Shown here one piece after another: positions 27,173 through 35,484 of a stretch of 64,000 nt of DNA. The notes beneath the pieces are model-generated. The model was not told the DNA's origin and did not search any database. It saw only the letters and a list, made by a program, of their open reading frames with translations. This DNA comes from Rhodocyclaceae bacterium (GTDB lineage: Bacteria > Pseudomonadota > Gammaproteobacteria > Burkholderiales > Rhodocyclaceae): NCBI GenBank assembly GCA_018261935.1, contig JAGTRP010000013.1, forward strand, positions 62,001 to 126,000. Direction: 5' to 3'. The position numbers and the translations under genes were made by a program. Numbering within the stretch: position 1 is the first letter of the stretch; each line of letters starts with the position of its first letter.

Positions 27173-28312
27173 ATGAAGAAGACCCTGCTCGCCGCCCTGC
27201 TGTCGGGCCTGGCCACCGCCGCCCTGGCCGACATCAATATCGGTGTCACCCTGTCCGCCACCGGCCCTGCCGCCTCCCTCGGCATCCCGGAAAAGAACAC
27301 CATCGACCTGATGCCGAAGACCATCGCCGGCCAGAAGGTCAACTACATCGTCCTGGACGACGCCTCCGACACCACCTCCGCCGTCAAGAACGCCCGCAAG
27401 CTCATTTCCGAGCACAAGGTGGACATCCTCCTCGGCTCCACCACCAGCCCCAACTCCCTGGCCATGATCGACGTGGCCGCCGAGGGCGAGACGCCGATGA
27501 TTTCCATGGCCGCCGCCGCCCGCATCGTGGAACCCGTCGACGCCAAGAAGAGCTGGGTGTTCAAGACCCCCCAGAACGACGCCCAGATGTCTACCGCCAT
27601 CGTCGAGCACATGACCAACAGCAATGTGAAGACGGTGGCCTACATCGGCTTCTCCGACGCCTACGGCGAAGGCTGGTCCAACGAATTCTCCAAGATCGCC
27701 GAAGCCCGCAAGCTCAAGCTGGTGGCCAACGAGCGCTTCAACCGCACCGACACTTCGGTCACCGGCCAGATCCTCAAGATTCTCGCCGCCAAGCCCGACG
27801 CCATCCTCATCGGCGGCTCCGGCACCCCCGCCGCCCTGCCTGAGAAGGCATTGAAGGAAAAGGGCTTCAAGGGCCTCATCTACCAGACCCACGGCGTCGC
27901 CAATGCCGACTTCCTGCGGGTCTGCGGCAAGGATTGCGAAGGCACCTTCCTGCCCGCCGGCCCGGTGCTGGTGGCCAACCAGCTGCCCGCCGACCACCCG
28001 GTGCGGAAGTCGGCCCTGGAATACGTCACCAAGTACGAAGCCGCCCACGGCAAGGGCAGCGTCTCCACCTTCGGCGCCCACGCCTGGGATGCCGGCCTCC
28101 TGGTGGCCGCCGCCGCCCCCGTGGCCCTGAAGAAGGCCCAGCCGGGGACCAAGGAATTCCGCAAGGCCCTGCGGGACGCCCTGGAAAACATCAAGAACCT
28201 GCCGGCCGCCCACGGCGTTTTCAACATGAGCGCCGGCGACCACCTGGGCTTCGACCAGCGCGCCCGCGGCATGGTCAAGATCGAAGGCGGCGCCTGGAAG
28301 CTGGTGAAGTAA
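27173..28312 (+). CDS. livK: ABC transporter substrate-binding protein, branched-chain amino acid type
   Basis: This periplasmic binding protein of the HAAT class has 379 residues with a clean Sec signal (MKKTLLAALLSGLATAALA). The mature part has the type I periplasmic fold: INIGVTLSATGPAASLGIPEKN, YIVLDDASDTTSAVKNARKLI, DILLGSTTSPNSLAMID. The ligand may be a branched-chain amino acid, an amide or an aromatic acid; it cannot be told from sequence. GGAGGAG precedes the ATG. It leads livH, the livM-livG fusion and livF. Confidence 0.92.
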   Translation: MKKTLLAALLSGLATAALADINIGVTLSATGPAASLGIPEKNTIDLMPKTIAGQKVNYIVLDDASDTTSAVKNARKLISEHKVDILLGSTTSPNSLAMIDVAAEGETPMISMAAAARIVEPVDAKKSWVFKTPQNDAQMSTAIVEHMTNSNVKTVAYIGFSDAYGEGWSNEFSKIAEARKLKLVANERFNRTDTSVTGQILKILAAKPDAILIGGSGTPAALPEKALKEKGFKGLIYQTHGVANADFLRVCGKDCEGTFLPAGPVLVANQLPADHPVRKSALEYVTKYEAAHGKGSVSTFGAHAWDAGLLVAAAAPVALKKAQPGTKEFRKALRDALENIKNLPAAHGVFNMSAGDHLGFDQRARGMVKIEGGAWKLVK

Positions 28313-28330
28313 GCATCTGATCGGCTGGGG

Positions 28331-28365
28331 AAAAAGGGCGGGCGTGCTACACTCCCGCCCCTTTT
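28331..28365 (+). terminator. Hairpin with U-run between livK and livH
   Basis: A 7-bp stem GGGCGGG/CCCGCCC with an 11-base loop is followed by CTTTTC and preceded by AAAAA. It probably ends most transcripts after livK, so that the binding protein is made in excess over the membrane and ATPase subunits. Confidence 0.6.
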
Positions 28366-28384
28366 CCACCGCCTGCATTCGCCC

Positions 28385-29425
28385 ATGGATCTGCAGATTT
28401 TCCTGCTCCTCGGCCAGGACGGCATCACCAGCGGCGCCGTCTATGCCCTCCTGGCCCTGGCCCTGGTATTGGTGTTCGCCGTCACCCGGGTCATCTTCAT
28501 TCCCCAGGGCGAATTCGTCGCCTACGGCGCCCTGACCCTGGCGAGCCTCCAGGCCGGCAAGGTGCCCGGCACCGTCTGGCTGCTCCTGGCCGCCGGCAGC
28601 GCCGTAGCCGTCCTCGACGGCATCCGCTACCTGCGGGAAGGCCGCTACGGCAAGCTGCCGCCCCTCGTCATCTTCAACGTCGGCCTGCCCCTGGCCGCCG
28701 CCGGCGCCCTCCTCGTGGTGCCCCCCGACAGCCTGCCCCTGGCGGCCCAGGTGGCCCTCGCTCTCGCCCTGGTCATCCCCCTCGGACCCATGCTCTACCG
28801 CCTGGCCTTCCAGCCCTTGGCCAGCGCTTCCGTCCTGGTGCTCCTGATCGTCTCGGTCGCGGTGCACCTGGCCCTCACCGGCCTCGGCCTCCTCTTCTTC
28901 GGCGCCGAGGGTTCCCGCACCCCGGCCTTCACCGATATCAGCTTCGAGCTGGCCGACACCCCCCTCCAGGGCCAGACCGTCCTGGTGGTGCTGGCCTCCG
29001 CCGTCCTCATCGCCGGGCTCTATTTCTTCTTCGAGCGCACCCTCTACGGCAAGGCCCTGCGGGCCACCGCCATGAACCGCACCGGGGCGCGCCTGATGGG
29101 CATCTCGTCCAGCATGGCGGGGAAATTGTCATTTACCCTGGCCGCCGCCATCGGCGCCTTCTCCGGCATCCTCATCGCCCCCATCACCACCATCTACTAC
29201 GACTCGGGCTTCCTCATCGGCCTGAAGGGCTTTGTCAGCGCCATCATCGGCGGGCTGGCCTCCTATCCGATGGCGGCCTTCGGCGCCCTCCTGGTGGGGC
29301 TGCTGGAATCCTATTCGTCCTTCTGGGCCAGCGCCTACAAGGAGGTGATCGTCTTCACCCTGATCATCCCGGTGCTGCTCTGGCGTTCCCTCACTTCCCG
29401 CCACGTCGAGGAGGAGGAAGAGTGA
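28385..29425 (+). CDS. livH: ABC transporter permease LivH type
   Basis: The 346-residue inner-membrane permease starts QIFLLLGQDGITSGAVYALLALALVLVFAVTRVIFIPQGEF, the typical LivH entrance, and ends with FGALLVGLLESYSSFWASAYKEVIVFTLIIPVLLWRS. It is about 50 residues longer than E. coli LivH because of an extra segment around residues 63-115 that includes two additional hydrophobic stretches. The last residues HVEEEEE are acidic. The stop overlaps the start of the fused livM-livG gene. Confidence 0.92.
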   Translation: MDLQIFLLLGQDGITSGAVYALLALALVLVFAVTRVIFIPQGEFVAYGALTLASLQAGKVPGTVWLLLAAGSAVAVLDGIRYLREGRYGKLPPLVIFNVGLPLAAAGALLVVPPDSLPLAAQVALALALVIPLGPMLYRLAFQPLASASVLVLLIVSVAVHLALTGLGLLFFGAEGSRTPAFTDISFELADTPLQGQTVLVVLASAVLIAGLYFFFERTLYGKALRATAMNRTGARLMGISSSMAGKLSFTLAAAIGAFSGILIAPITTIYYDSGFLIGLKGFVSAIIGGLASYPMAAFGALLVGLLESYSSFWASAYKEVIVFTLIIPVLLWRSLTSRHVEEEEE

Positions 29426-31182
29426 TCCGCCACCTGCCCCTCCTCGCCTTCATCGCCCTCCTGGCCGCAGGGCCGGCGGTGCTGCCGGAATTCACGGTCA
29501 CGCTGCTCAACTACATCGGCCTCTACGCCATCGTCGTGGTCGGCCTCGTGCTCCTCACCGGGGTCGGCGGCCTCACTTCCTTCGGGCAGGCGGCCTTCGT
29601 CGGCCTCGGGGCCTACGCCACGGCCTACCTGAGCACCGCCCATGGCCTCTCGCCCTGGGCCACCCTCTTCATCGGGCTGGCCATCACCGGCGCCGTGGCC
29701 CTGGGCCTGGGCTTCATCACCCTGCGCATGGGCGGCCACTACCTGCCCCTGGGCACCATCGCCTGGGGCATCAGCCTCTACTTCCTGTTCGGCACCGTGG
29801 AATTCCTGGGGGGCCATACCGGCATCACCAGCATTCCGACGGTGTCGGTTTTCGACTGGGAGATGAAGTCGGGCCGGGAGTTTTATTACCTCATCTGGGG
29901 GGTGGTGCTGCTCGCTATCCTGGCCGTCCGCAATCTCCTGGACTCCCGCCAAGGCCGCGCCATCCGAGCCTTGAAGGGCGGCGCCGTCATGGCTGAGGCC
30001 ATGGGGGTGAATACACCCCGGGCCAAAATCGTCATCTTCCTCATCGCGGCGCTGCTGGCCAGCGTCTCCGGCTGGCTCTACGCCCACCTGCAGCGCTTCG
30101 TGAACCCGACGCCCTTCTCCCTGACCCAGGGCATCGAGTACCTGTTCATGGCGGTAGTGGGGGGCATCGGCCACGTCTGGGGCGCCGTCATCGGCGCCGG
30201 CCTCATCACCATCCTGAAGCAATGGCTCCAGGACCTCCTGCCCCAGCTCCTCGGCCAGAGCGGCAATTTCGAAATCATCGTCTTCGGCTTCGCCATGGTG
30301 CTGGTGCTGCAGCGGGCCCGCAACGGCCTCTGGCCGGTCATCATGAAACTGGCGCCACGGAGCCGCCGGCAGGACGCCATTCCCCAGGGCGAGCCCCTGG
30401 CCCGCCGGACGCCCGCCGCCACCGGCACGGCGCTCCTGGAAGTCCGGGACGTGACCAAGCGCTTCGGCGGCCTGGTGGCCAACCAGAACATGAGCCTCAC
30501 CGTCCGGGCCGGCGAGGTGATGGCTCTCATCGGCCCCAACGGCGCGGGCAAGAGCACTCTGTTCAATTGCATCTCCGGCGTGAACCCCGCCACCGAGGGC
30601 GAAATCCGCTTCCTGGGCGAACAGGTGGAGCGGCTGGCATCCCGGGGCATCGCCCGCCGGGGCATGAGCCGGACCTTCCAGCACGTGCGCCTGCTGCCCC
30701 AGATGTCGGTGCTGGAGAACGTCGCCATCGGCGCCCACCTGCGCGGCAACAAAGGCGTAGCGGCGGCCGCCCTGCGCCTGGACCGGGCCGAGGAGCAGCG
30801 CCTCCTGGCCGAAGCCGCCCGCCAGATCGAGCGGGTGGGCCTCGCCGAGCATATGTTCGACCCGGCCGGCAGCCTCGCCCTGGGCAAGCAGCGCATCGTC
30901 GAGATCGCCCGGGCCCTGGCCTCCGACCCCTGCCTGCTGCTCCTGGACGAACCCGCCGCCGGACTGCGTTACCTGGAAAAACAAGCCCTCTCGGAACTGC
31001 TGCAAAGGCTGCGCTCGGAAGGCATGGGCATCCTGCTGGTGGAGCACGACATGGATTTCGTCATGGGCCTGGCCGACCGGGTGGTGGTGATGGAATTCGG
31101 CCAGAAGATCGCCGAGGGCCTGCCGGTGGAAGTGCAGCAGAATCCCCGGGTGCTGGAAGCCTACCTGGGAGGCGTGGAATGA
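29422..31182 (+). CDS. livM-livG: Fused ABC transporter permease and ATPase (LivM-LivG)
   Basis: One 586-residue chain carries a LivM permease (about residues 1-310: GGLTSFGQAAFVGLGAYA, ITLRMGGHYLPLGTIAWG, AVVGGIGHVWGAVIGAG) and, after a short linker, a LivG ATPase (about 335-586). The ATPase has Walker A GPNGAGKS, the Q-loop region SRTFQHVRLLPQMSVLENV, a signature GSLALGKQRIVEIARAL that departs from LSxGQ, and Walker B LLLLDEPAAGL. The fusion is read through with no internal stop. It starts in the livH stop and overlaps livF (ATGA). Confidence 0.93.
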   Translation: MIRHLPLLAFIALLAAGPAVLPEFTVTLLNYIGLYAIVVVGLVLLTGVGGLTSFGQAAFVGLGAYATAYLSTAHGLSPWATLFIGLAITGAVALGLGFITLRMGGHYLPLGTIAWGISLYFLFGTVEFLGGHTGITSIPTVSVFDWEMKSGREFYYLIWGVVLLAILAVRNLLDSRQGRAIRALKGGAVMAEAMGVNTPRAKIVIFLIAALLASVSGWLYAHLQRFVNPTPFSLTQGIEYLFMAVVGGIGHVWGAVIGAGLITILKQWLQDLLPQLLGQSGNFEIIVFGFAMVLVLQRARNGLWPVIMKLAPRSRRQDAIPQGEPLARRTPAATGTALLEVRDVTKRFGGLVANQNMSLTVRAGEVMALIGPNGAGKSTLFNCISGVNPATEGEIRFLGEQVERLASRGIARRGMSRTFQHVRLLPQMSVLENVAIGAHLRGNKGVAAAALRLDRAEEQRLLAEAARQIERVGLAEHMFDPAGSLALGKQRIVEIARALASDPCLLLLDEPAAGLRYLEKQALSELLQRLRSEGMGILLVEHDMDFVMGLADRVVVMEFGQKIAEGLPVEVQQNPRVLEAYLGGVE

Positions 31183-31937
31183 AGCATCCCCATCTGCACG
31201 AGCACGAGACCATCCTGGAAGTGAAGGATCTCTGCGTCGCCTACGGCAAGGTGGAGGCCCTGCACGGGGTGAACCTCACCATCCGCCGCGGCGAGATTGC
31301 CACCGTCATCGGCCCCAACGGCGCCGGCAAGACGACGCTGCTTTCCGCCCTGATGGGCCTTTTGCCCGCCACCGGCGACATCGTCTACATGGGCCACCCC
31401 CAGGGCCGCGGCCGGGAGGTGGAGCACCTGGTGCGCCAGGGCATGACCCTGGTGCCGGAAAAGCGCGAGCTCTTTGCCGAGATGAGTGTCGAGGACAACC
31501 TGCTCCTGGGTGCCTTCGACCGCTACCGCAGCGGCCACCGGGACCACCTGGAGACCATGGAGGAGGTGTTCGAGATCTTCCCCCGCCTGGAGGAGCGCAA
31601 GGCCCAGGCCGCCGGCACCCTCTCCGGCGGCGAGCGCCAGATGCTGGCCATGGGCCGGGCCCTGATGGCCAAGCCCCGGCTCCTGATGCTGGACGAGCCG
31701 AGCCTCGGCCTCGCCCCCCTCATCATCAAGGAAATTTTCCGGGTCATCGCCGAATTGAAGGAGACCGGCGTCGCCATCCTGCTGGTCGAGCAGAACGCCC
31801 GGGCCGCCCTGCAGGTGGCGGATTACGGCTACGTCCTGGAGACCGGCGAGATTTCCCTGGCCGGCCCGAGCAAGGAACTGGCGGCCGACCCGCGGGTCAT
31901 CGAAAGTTATCTGGGGCTGGGGCACAGGCAGCGCTGA
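31179..31937 (+). CDS. livF: ABC transporter ATP-binding protein LivF type
   Basis: The 252-residue ATPase has Walker A GPNGAGKTTLL, signature TLSGGERQMLAMGRAL, Walker B LLMLDEPSLGL and the H-loop replaced by LLVEQNARAAL, as normal in LivF. MKHPHLHEHE at the start is a histidine-rich leader not usual in the family. It closes the liv cluster and starts within the stop codon of the livM-livG gene. Confidence 0.95.
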   Translation: MKHPHLHEHETILEVKDLCVAYGKVEALHGVNLTIRRGEIATVIGPNGAGKTTLLSALMGLLPATGDIVYMGHPQGRGREVEHLVRQGMTLVPEKRELFAEMSVEDNLLLGAFDRYRSGHRDHLETMEEVFEIFPRLEERKAQAAGTLSGGERQMLAMGRALMAKPRLLMLDEPSLGLAPLIIKEIFRVIAELKETGVAILLVEQNARAALQVADYGYVLETGEISLAGPSKELAADPRVIESYLGLGHRQR

Positions 31938-31968
31938 GGCTGACTCCCCGGCTACCGGGGGAACTGCC

Positions 31969-32361
31969 GTGATCTTCCGCTGGCTCGCCGACCTGGTGGT
32001 CGTGCTGCACCTGTCCTTCGTGTTGTTCGTGGTCCTCGGCGGGCTGCTGGCCCTGGGCCGGCCCCGGATCGTCTGGCTCCACCTGCCGGCACTGGCCTGG
32101 GGCGTCCTGGTGGAATGGGCCGGCTGGATCTGCCCCCTGACTCCCCTCGAACAATGGCTGCGCCTGCAGGCCGGGCAAACCGGCTACGGCGGCGACTTCG
32201 TCGGCCATTACCTGCTGCCGCTGCTCTATCCGGCCGGACTCACGCGCTCAACCCAGTGGCTCCTCGGCGCCCTGGTGCTGGCGGTCAATGGCGCGGTTTA
32301 CGCGCTCCTCATCCGGCGCCGGGGGCGTCTTCTCCCACCGCCTGGCCGAAGGCGAGCATGA
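31969..32361 (+). CDS. DUF2784 family membrane protein
   Basis: The 130-residue protein has four hydrophobic helices (about residues 6-28, 32-50, 72-92, 98-118) and the family pattern ADLVVVLHLSFVLFVVLGGLLAL ... EWAGWICPLTPLEQWLR. It starts with GTG. Function is unknown. Position 31 bases behind livF makes co-transcription possible but there is no reason to link the functions. Confidence 0.85.
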   Translation: MIFRWLADLVVVLHLSFVLFVVLGGLLALGRPRIVWLHLPALAWGVLVEWAGWICPLTPLEQWLRLQAGQTGYGGDFVGHYLLPLLYPAGLTRSTQWLLGALVLAVNGAVYALLIRRRGRLLPPPGRRRA

Positions 32362-32686
32362 CCCGCACCCGCATGGCGGCCACCAGGGGATTGTCGGCGA
32401 TGGCCACGTGGCGGCGGCCGCAGTCGGCGATCCACACGTCGCCGCAAGCCTGCAGCGAGATGCGGTGGCGGAGGATGATGGGACCGGCGATGCGCCAGTC
32501 CGAGGAAGGAGCGTAGAGGTAGGAACGCTCCGGCGTCGATGCGACCCGGATCGATCCCTGGGCATCGATCTCGTAGGTCCGGCCGTCATCCGCTTGGAAA
32601 AAGAAGATGTCCTCGGCCTTGGCGACCCAGTAATCGAGCTCGGGGGGCAACAGGAGATCGACACTCTTCCTGGCCGGACTATTCAT
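32309..32686 (-). CDS. DUF2591-like protein
   Basis: The 125-residue protein carries the arrangement SSDWRIAGPIILRHRISLQACGDVWIADC ... NPLVAAMRVRVMLAFGQAVG, which matches my memory of DUF2591 proteins of phages and prophages (SxDWxxGGPIIxRxxI and PLxAAMRxxVxxxxG). No other phage genes are near. The ATG at 32686 is chosen because residues upstream are low-complexity. Its 3' end overlaps the DUF2784 gene on the other strand by about 50 bases. Confidence 0.6.
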   Translation of the reverse strand: MNSPARKSVDLLLPPELDYWVAKAEDIFFFQADDGRTYEIDAQGSIRVASTPERSYLYAPSSDWRIAGPIILRHRISLQACGDVWIADCGRRHVAIADNPLVAAMRVRVMLAFGQAVGEDAPGAG

Positions 32687-32748
32687 GGTGATCACCCCCG
32701 ACAGGGTTGGCGGAGGCCGCTGCCGGGCAGCCCCTCCGCCCGAAGCAC

Positions 32749-33231
32749 TCAACAGCCGTGCTTGTTGTAATTGCCGTGCTTGTGGTGGCCCTTCTTCTTG
32801 CCGCGGCAGCCATGGTCGTCGTCCTCGTAATAGCGTTGGCCGCCGTAGTGGCCGCCCGCCACCGCCACGGGTGCCGACCGCGAACTTGACTTGGTGAGCG
32901 CCTCGCCGATGGCCGATCCGGCGCCAGCGCCGATGCCGGCCCCGATCACCGCATTGCCGCTTTTCTGGCCCACCGCCGCCCCGGCGGCACCGCCGACCGC
33001 GCCGCCGACCACGGCACCGGTCTTGCCCCGGCCGTCATTGCCGATGGCGGCTCCGCTGGCGCCGCCCACGGCGCCGCCGATGACCGCCCCGTTCTTGCCA
33101 CCCACCGACTGCCCGAGAGCGGCGCCTGCCGCTCCCCCCAGGGCACCGACGATCCCGGTCTTCAACTCATCGGCGCCGGCGGCGCCGATCACCAGCCATG
33201 CTGCCGCAGCAGCCACCCAGCGATAGTTCAT
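32749..33231 (-). CDS. Exported glycine-zipper protein
   Basis: The 160-residue protein has a signal peptide (MNYRWVAAAAAWLVIGAAGA) and a run of glycine-zipper repeats from about residue 28 to 100 (GGAAGAALGQSVGGKNGAVIGGAVGG and similar), a pattern found in proteins that insert in or stiffen membranes. The C-terminal tail is rich in Gly, His, Lys and Tyr and ends CRGKKKGHHKHGNYNKHGC, a possible metal-binding end. AAGGAG precedes the ATG. The function is unknown. It is followed by the DUF2591-like gene. Confidence 0.75.
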   Translation of the reverse strand: MNYRWVAAAAAWLVIGAAGADELKTGIVGALGGAAGAALGQSVGGKNGAVIGGAVGGASGAAIGNDGRGKTGAVVGGAVGGAAGAAVGQKSGNAVIGAGIGAGAGSAIGEALTKSSSRSAPVAVAGGHYGGQRYYEDDDHGCRGKKKGHHKHGNYNKHGC

Positions 33232-33342
33232 TCCTTGCTCCTTCTCTGCTTTTGTCTCGGGGCAAGCGCCTTGCTGGGGCATGACCCCTCCCTGGCGCTC
33301 CAGGGCCATTCTGCGTCAGGGAGCGGCCAACCGCAACCGGGA

Positions 33343-35349
33343 TCAGCGGCCAGGGCCGGGCTGGCCGTGGCCATGCCCCCCGGGGCGGGCATCCCGGGGC
33401 GCCCCCGCCGGGGGCTGGCCCCGGGGGGCTTCCATGGCCGGCCGCGGCGGAGTCGGGGGCACTGCCATCACCGGAGGAGGCGCGGGAACCTCCATGCGGC
33501 CCGGTATCCCGGCCGGCCCACGGGGGTGCTGTCCCCGCCATTCCGAAGCATTCCGGTGGACCGGGGGCGGAAGACCGGCAGGGGAAGGGACAATGACCGC
33601 CTGCCCCGGGTGGGGACGGGAAGACTCCCGGCTCTCCACCCGGGGGTTATGGGGCATGGGATTGGAAACCGCCCCGGGTGGGCCCGGCCGGGGTTGCGCC
33701 GGCTGCGGACGAAGGACTTCCACCGTCCTGGATGATGGATGGACGGGCACACCCTGGGACGGCAGATGGGTCGGCTGCCTTGGCCCCTGGGGCGGGACGG
33801 GCAGGGTCTGCATGGGAAGCCGCCGATCCTCGCGCCGCGGGCCGTGGGGCGAAGCGTCCGCAGGGCGCGGCAGCGCGGGAGTGGCGGCCCCAACCACCGG
33901 CGCACCGGGCACGGTCCCCGGGGGGCGCTGGACAGGAGCCGGCTGGCCGCTGCCGAATCCCCCGTTAGGCGGCCGGCCTCCCCCGGGCCGGGCCGTGAAC
34001 TGTCCCGGCTGTGTCCTGAACGCCTCGGGTCGCGGCCTGAGGGCCTGGCGAGCCGGCGGCAGCCAGGCGGTGCCCGGCGCCCGGGAGCTGACCGGCGCCT
34101 GGGCCAGTTGCCGCCGGTCCGGGGGGCGTGCCAGGGCGGGGGTGATGGGACGGCCGCTGCGCACTGCGGTAGCCGGCACGACTGTCACGGCCGGGGCCAC
34201 CCGGCGATTTAGGAACGGCTGGTGGTGCCGGGGGTCGTGCAGCGCCTGGTCGATGACGGCGGCGCGGTGGACATGGGCGTGGTTGATTCGGCGCACATAG
34301 GCCGGGGAGGCAGAATAGGCAGGAAGGAATACTTCCTGCGGCGCCAGGGGGAACCAGCCGACTGCCGGCGCGCTGCCGAATCCGAAGCTGATGCTCCAGC
34401 CGGGACTGCCGATCCAGGCCACCAAGGCGGGGGCATAGACCGGCCGGGCAACGTAGGTCCCCGGCAGCCAGGCCCAGCGGTTACCGATGAAGAGCCAGCG
34501 CCCGTAATGGAAGGGAGCGAAGCCCCAGGGCGCCGCGTCCACCCAGGTCCAGCCCCAGGGCGGCACCCAGGCCCAGCGGCCGTAGCGGTAGGGAGCCCAG
34601 TCCACCGGAACGCTGCGGGGATACCAGACGGTGCCGTAATCCGCCACGGCGCCCCAGTCGCCGTAGGCGTCCAGGTCCTCGTAGCCGGTCATCTGGGGCG
34701 AGACGTAGTGCCGGGCCAGGGGAGCGCTGCCGGCGGCATCCCGGGCATCGGCCCAGGCGTCGAAGGCGTCCGGGCGCAGGTCGTCGAAGCCCCAGCCGCC
34801 ATCGCTATAAAGGACCGCCTGCTGCCCGGCCGGGACGGTCACGCCACTGCCGGCGCGGTAAACATGGGCACTGCCTTCCCGGCTCGAAACCCGGGTGTCG
34901 CCTGTGCCTTGGTCGAAATCAACGCGGTAGCGGCCGGGGCCATCGAACTGGATGCGGCCCGCCGCCGTGCCGATCTCGATGTCGTCGGCCTGGTCGCGAT
35001 CCCGGACAGTGACGGCAAGGCTGCCCTGCTGCACCTGCACAGCGATGCGCTGGTCGTCGACAGTGGTGAAATCGACCTGGCTGTCGCCGGCCAGGCGGAA
35101 AGCGCTGGAGCCGATCTGCACTTCGGCCCGCCCGTCATCGCCGGTGGCGAGAATGGCGCCGCTGCTGATGGGCCAGTTGTAGGCGGCGGGGCTGTCCGCA
35201 TCCTGTCCATTGATCCGGAAGGTGACCGTCCCTTCAGTCAGGCTGAGGCGACCGACCCGGGCCGGCGGGTCGGCGGCGGCCGAAAGCGGCCCCAGCATCG
35301 CCGCCAGGACGGCCAGACACCAAACCCTACGCAATAGCCCCAGCACCAT
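33343..35349 (-). CDS. FecR-like/DUF6600 exported protein with long proline-rich tail
   Basis: The 668-residue protein is exported (signal MVLGLLRRVWCLAVLAAMLGPLSAAA). A FecR-like beta domain covers about residues 30-160 (GRLSLTEGTVTFRING ... GARVEVQIGSS-type repeats). A Trp/Tyr/Gly-rich DUF6600 region follows (about 220-370: YPRSVPVDWAPYRYGRWAWVPPWGWTW). The last 270 residues are low-complexity Pro/Arg/Gln/Gly and probably disordered. The start at 35349 has AAGGAAG at good spacing; an upstream ATG at 35370 is less favoured. Role unknown, probably in the envelope. Confidence 0.78.
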   Translation of the reverse strand: MVLGLLRRVWCLAVLAAMLGPLSAAADPPARVGRLSLTEGTVTFRINGQDADSPAAYNWPISSGAILATGDDGRAEVQIGSSAFRLAGDSQVDFTTVDDQRIAVQVQQGSLAVTVRDRDQADDIEIGTAAGRIQFDGPGRYRVDFDQGTGDTRVSSREGSAHVYRAGSGVTVPAGQQAVLYSDGGWGFDDLRPDAFDAWADARDAAGSAPLARHYVSPQMTGYEDLDAYGDWGAVADYGTVWYPRSVPVDWAPYRYGRWAWVPPWGWTWVDAAPWGFAPFHYGRWLFIGNRWAWLPGTYVARPVYAPALVAWIGSPGWSISFGFGSAPAVGWFPLAPQEVFLPAYSASPAYVRRINHAHVHRAAVIDQALHDPRHHQPFLNRRVAPAVTVVPATAVRSGRPITPALARPPDRRQLAQAPVSSRAPGTAWLPPARQALRPRPEAFRTQPGQFTARPGGGRPPNGGFGSGQPAPVQRPPGTVPGAPVVGAATPALPRPADASPHGPRREDRRLPMQTLPVPPQGPRQPTHLPSQGVPVHPSSRTVEVLRPQPAQPRPGPPGAVSNPMPHNPRVESRESSRPHPGQAVIVPSPAGLPPPVHRNASEWRGQHPRGPAGIPGRMEVPAPPPVMAVPPTPPRPAMEAPRGQPPAGAPRDARPGGHGHGQPGPGR

Positions 35350-35484
35350 GACAAGCTTCCTTTGCCGCATCCCTCGGACAGGATGCCGTATGCCCCATTG
35401 GACTGCGGCGACGGTCCGGCAATCCGGCCAAGGTTTTTCAGAATGTATCCGGCGGCACCGGATAAACCGCAACCCAGCCGCTCT

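Noticed and set aside
32309-32686. Prophage suggested by the DUF2591-like gene
   Set aside because: No integrase, capsid, terminase or lysis genes around it; a single domain is not enough.
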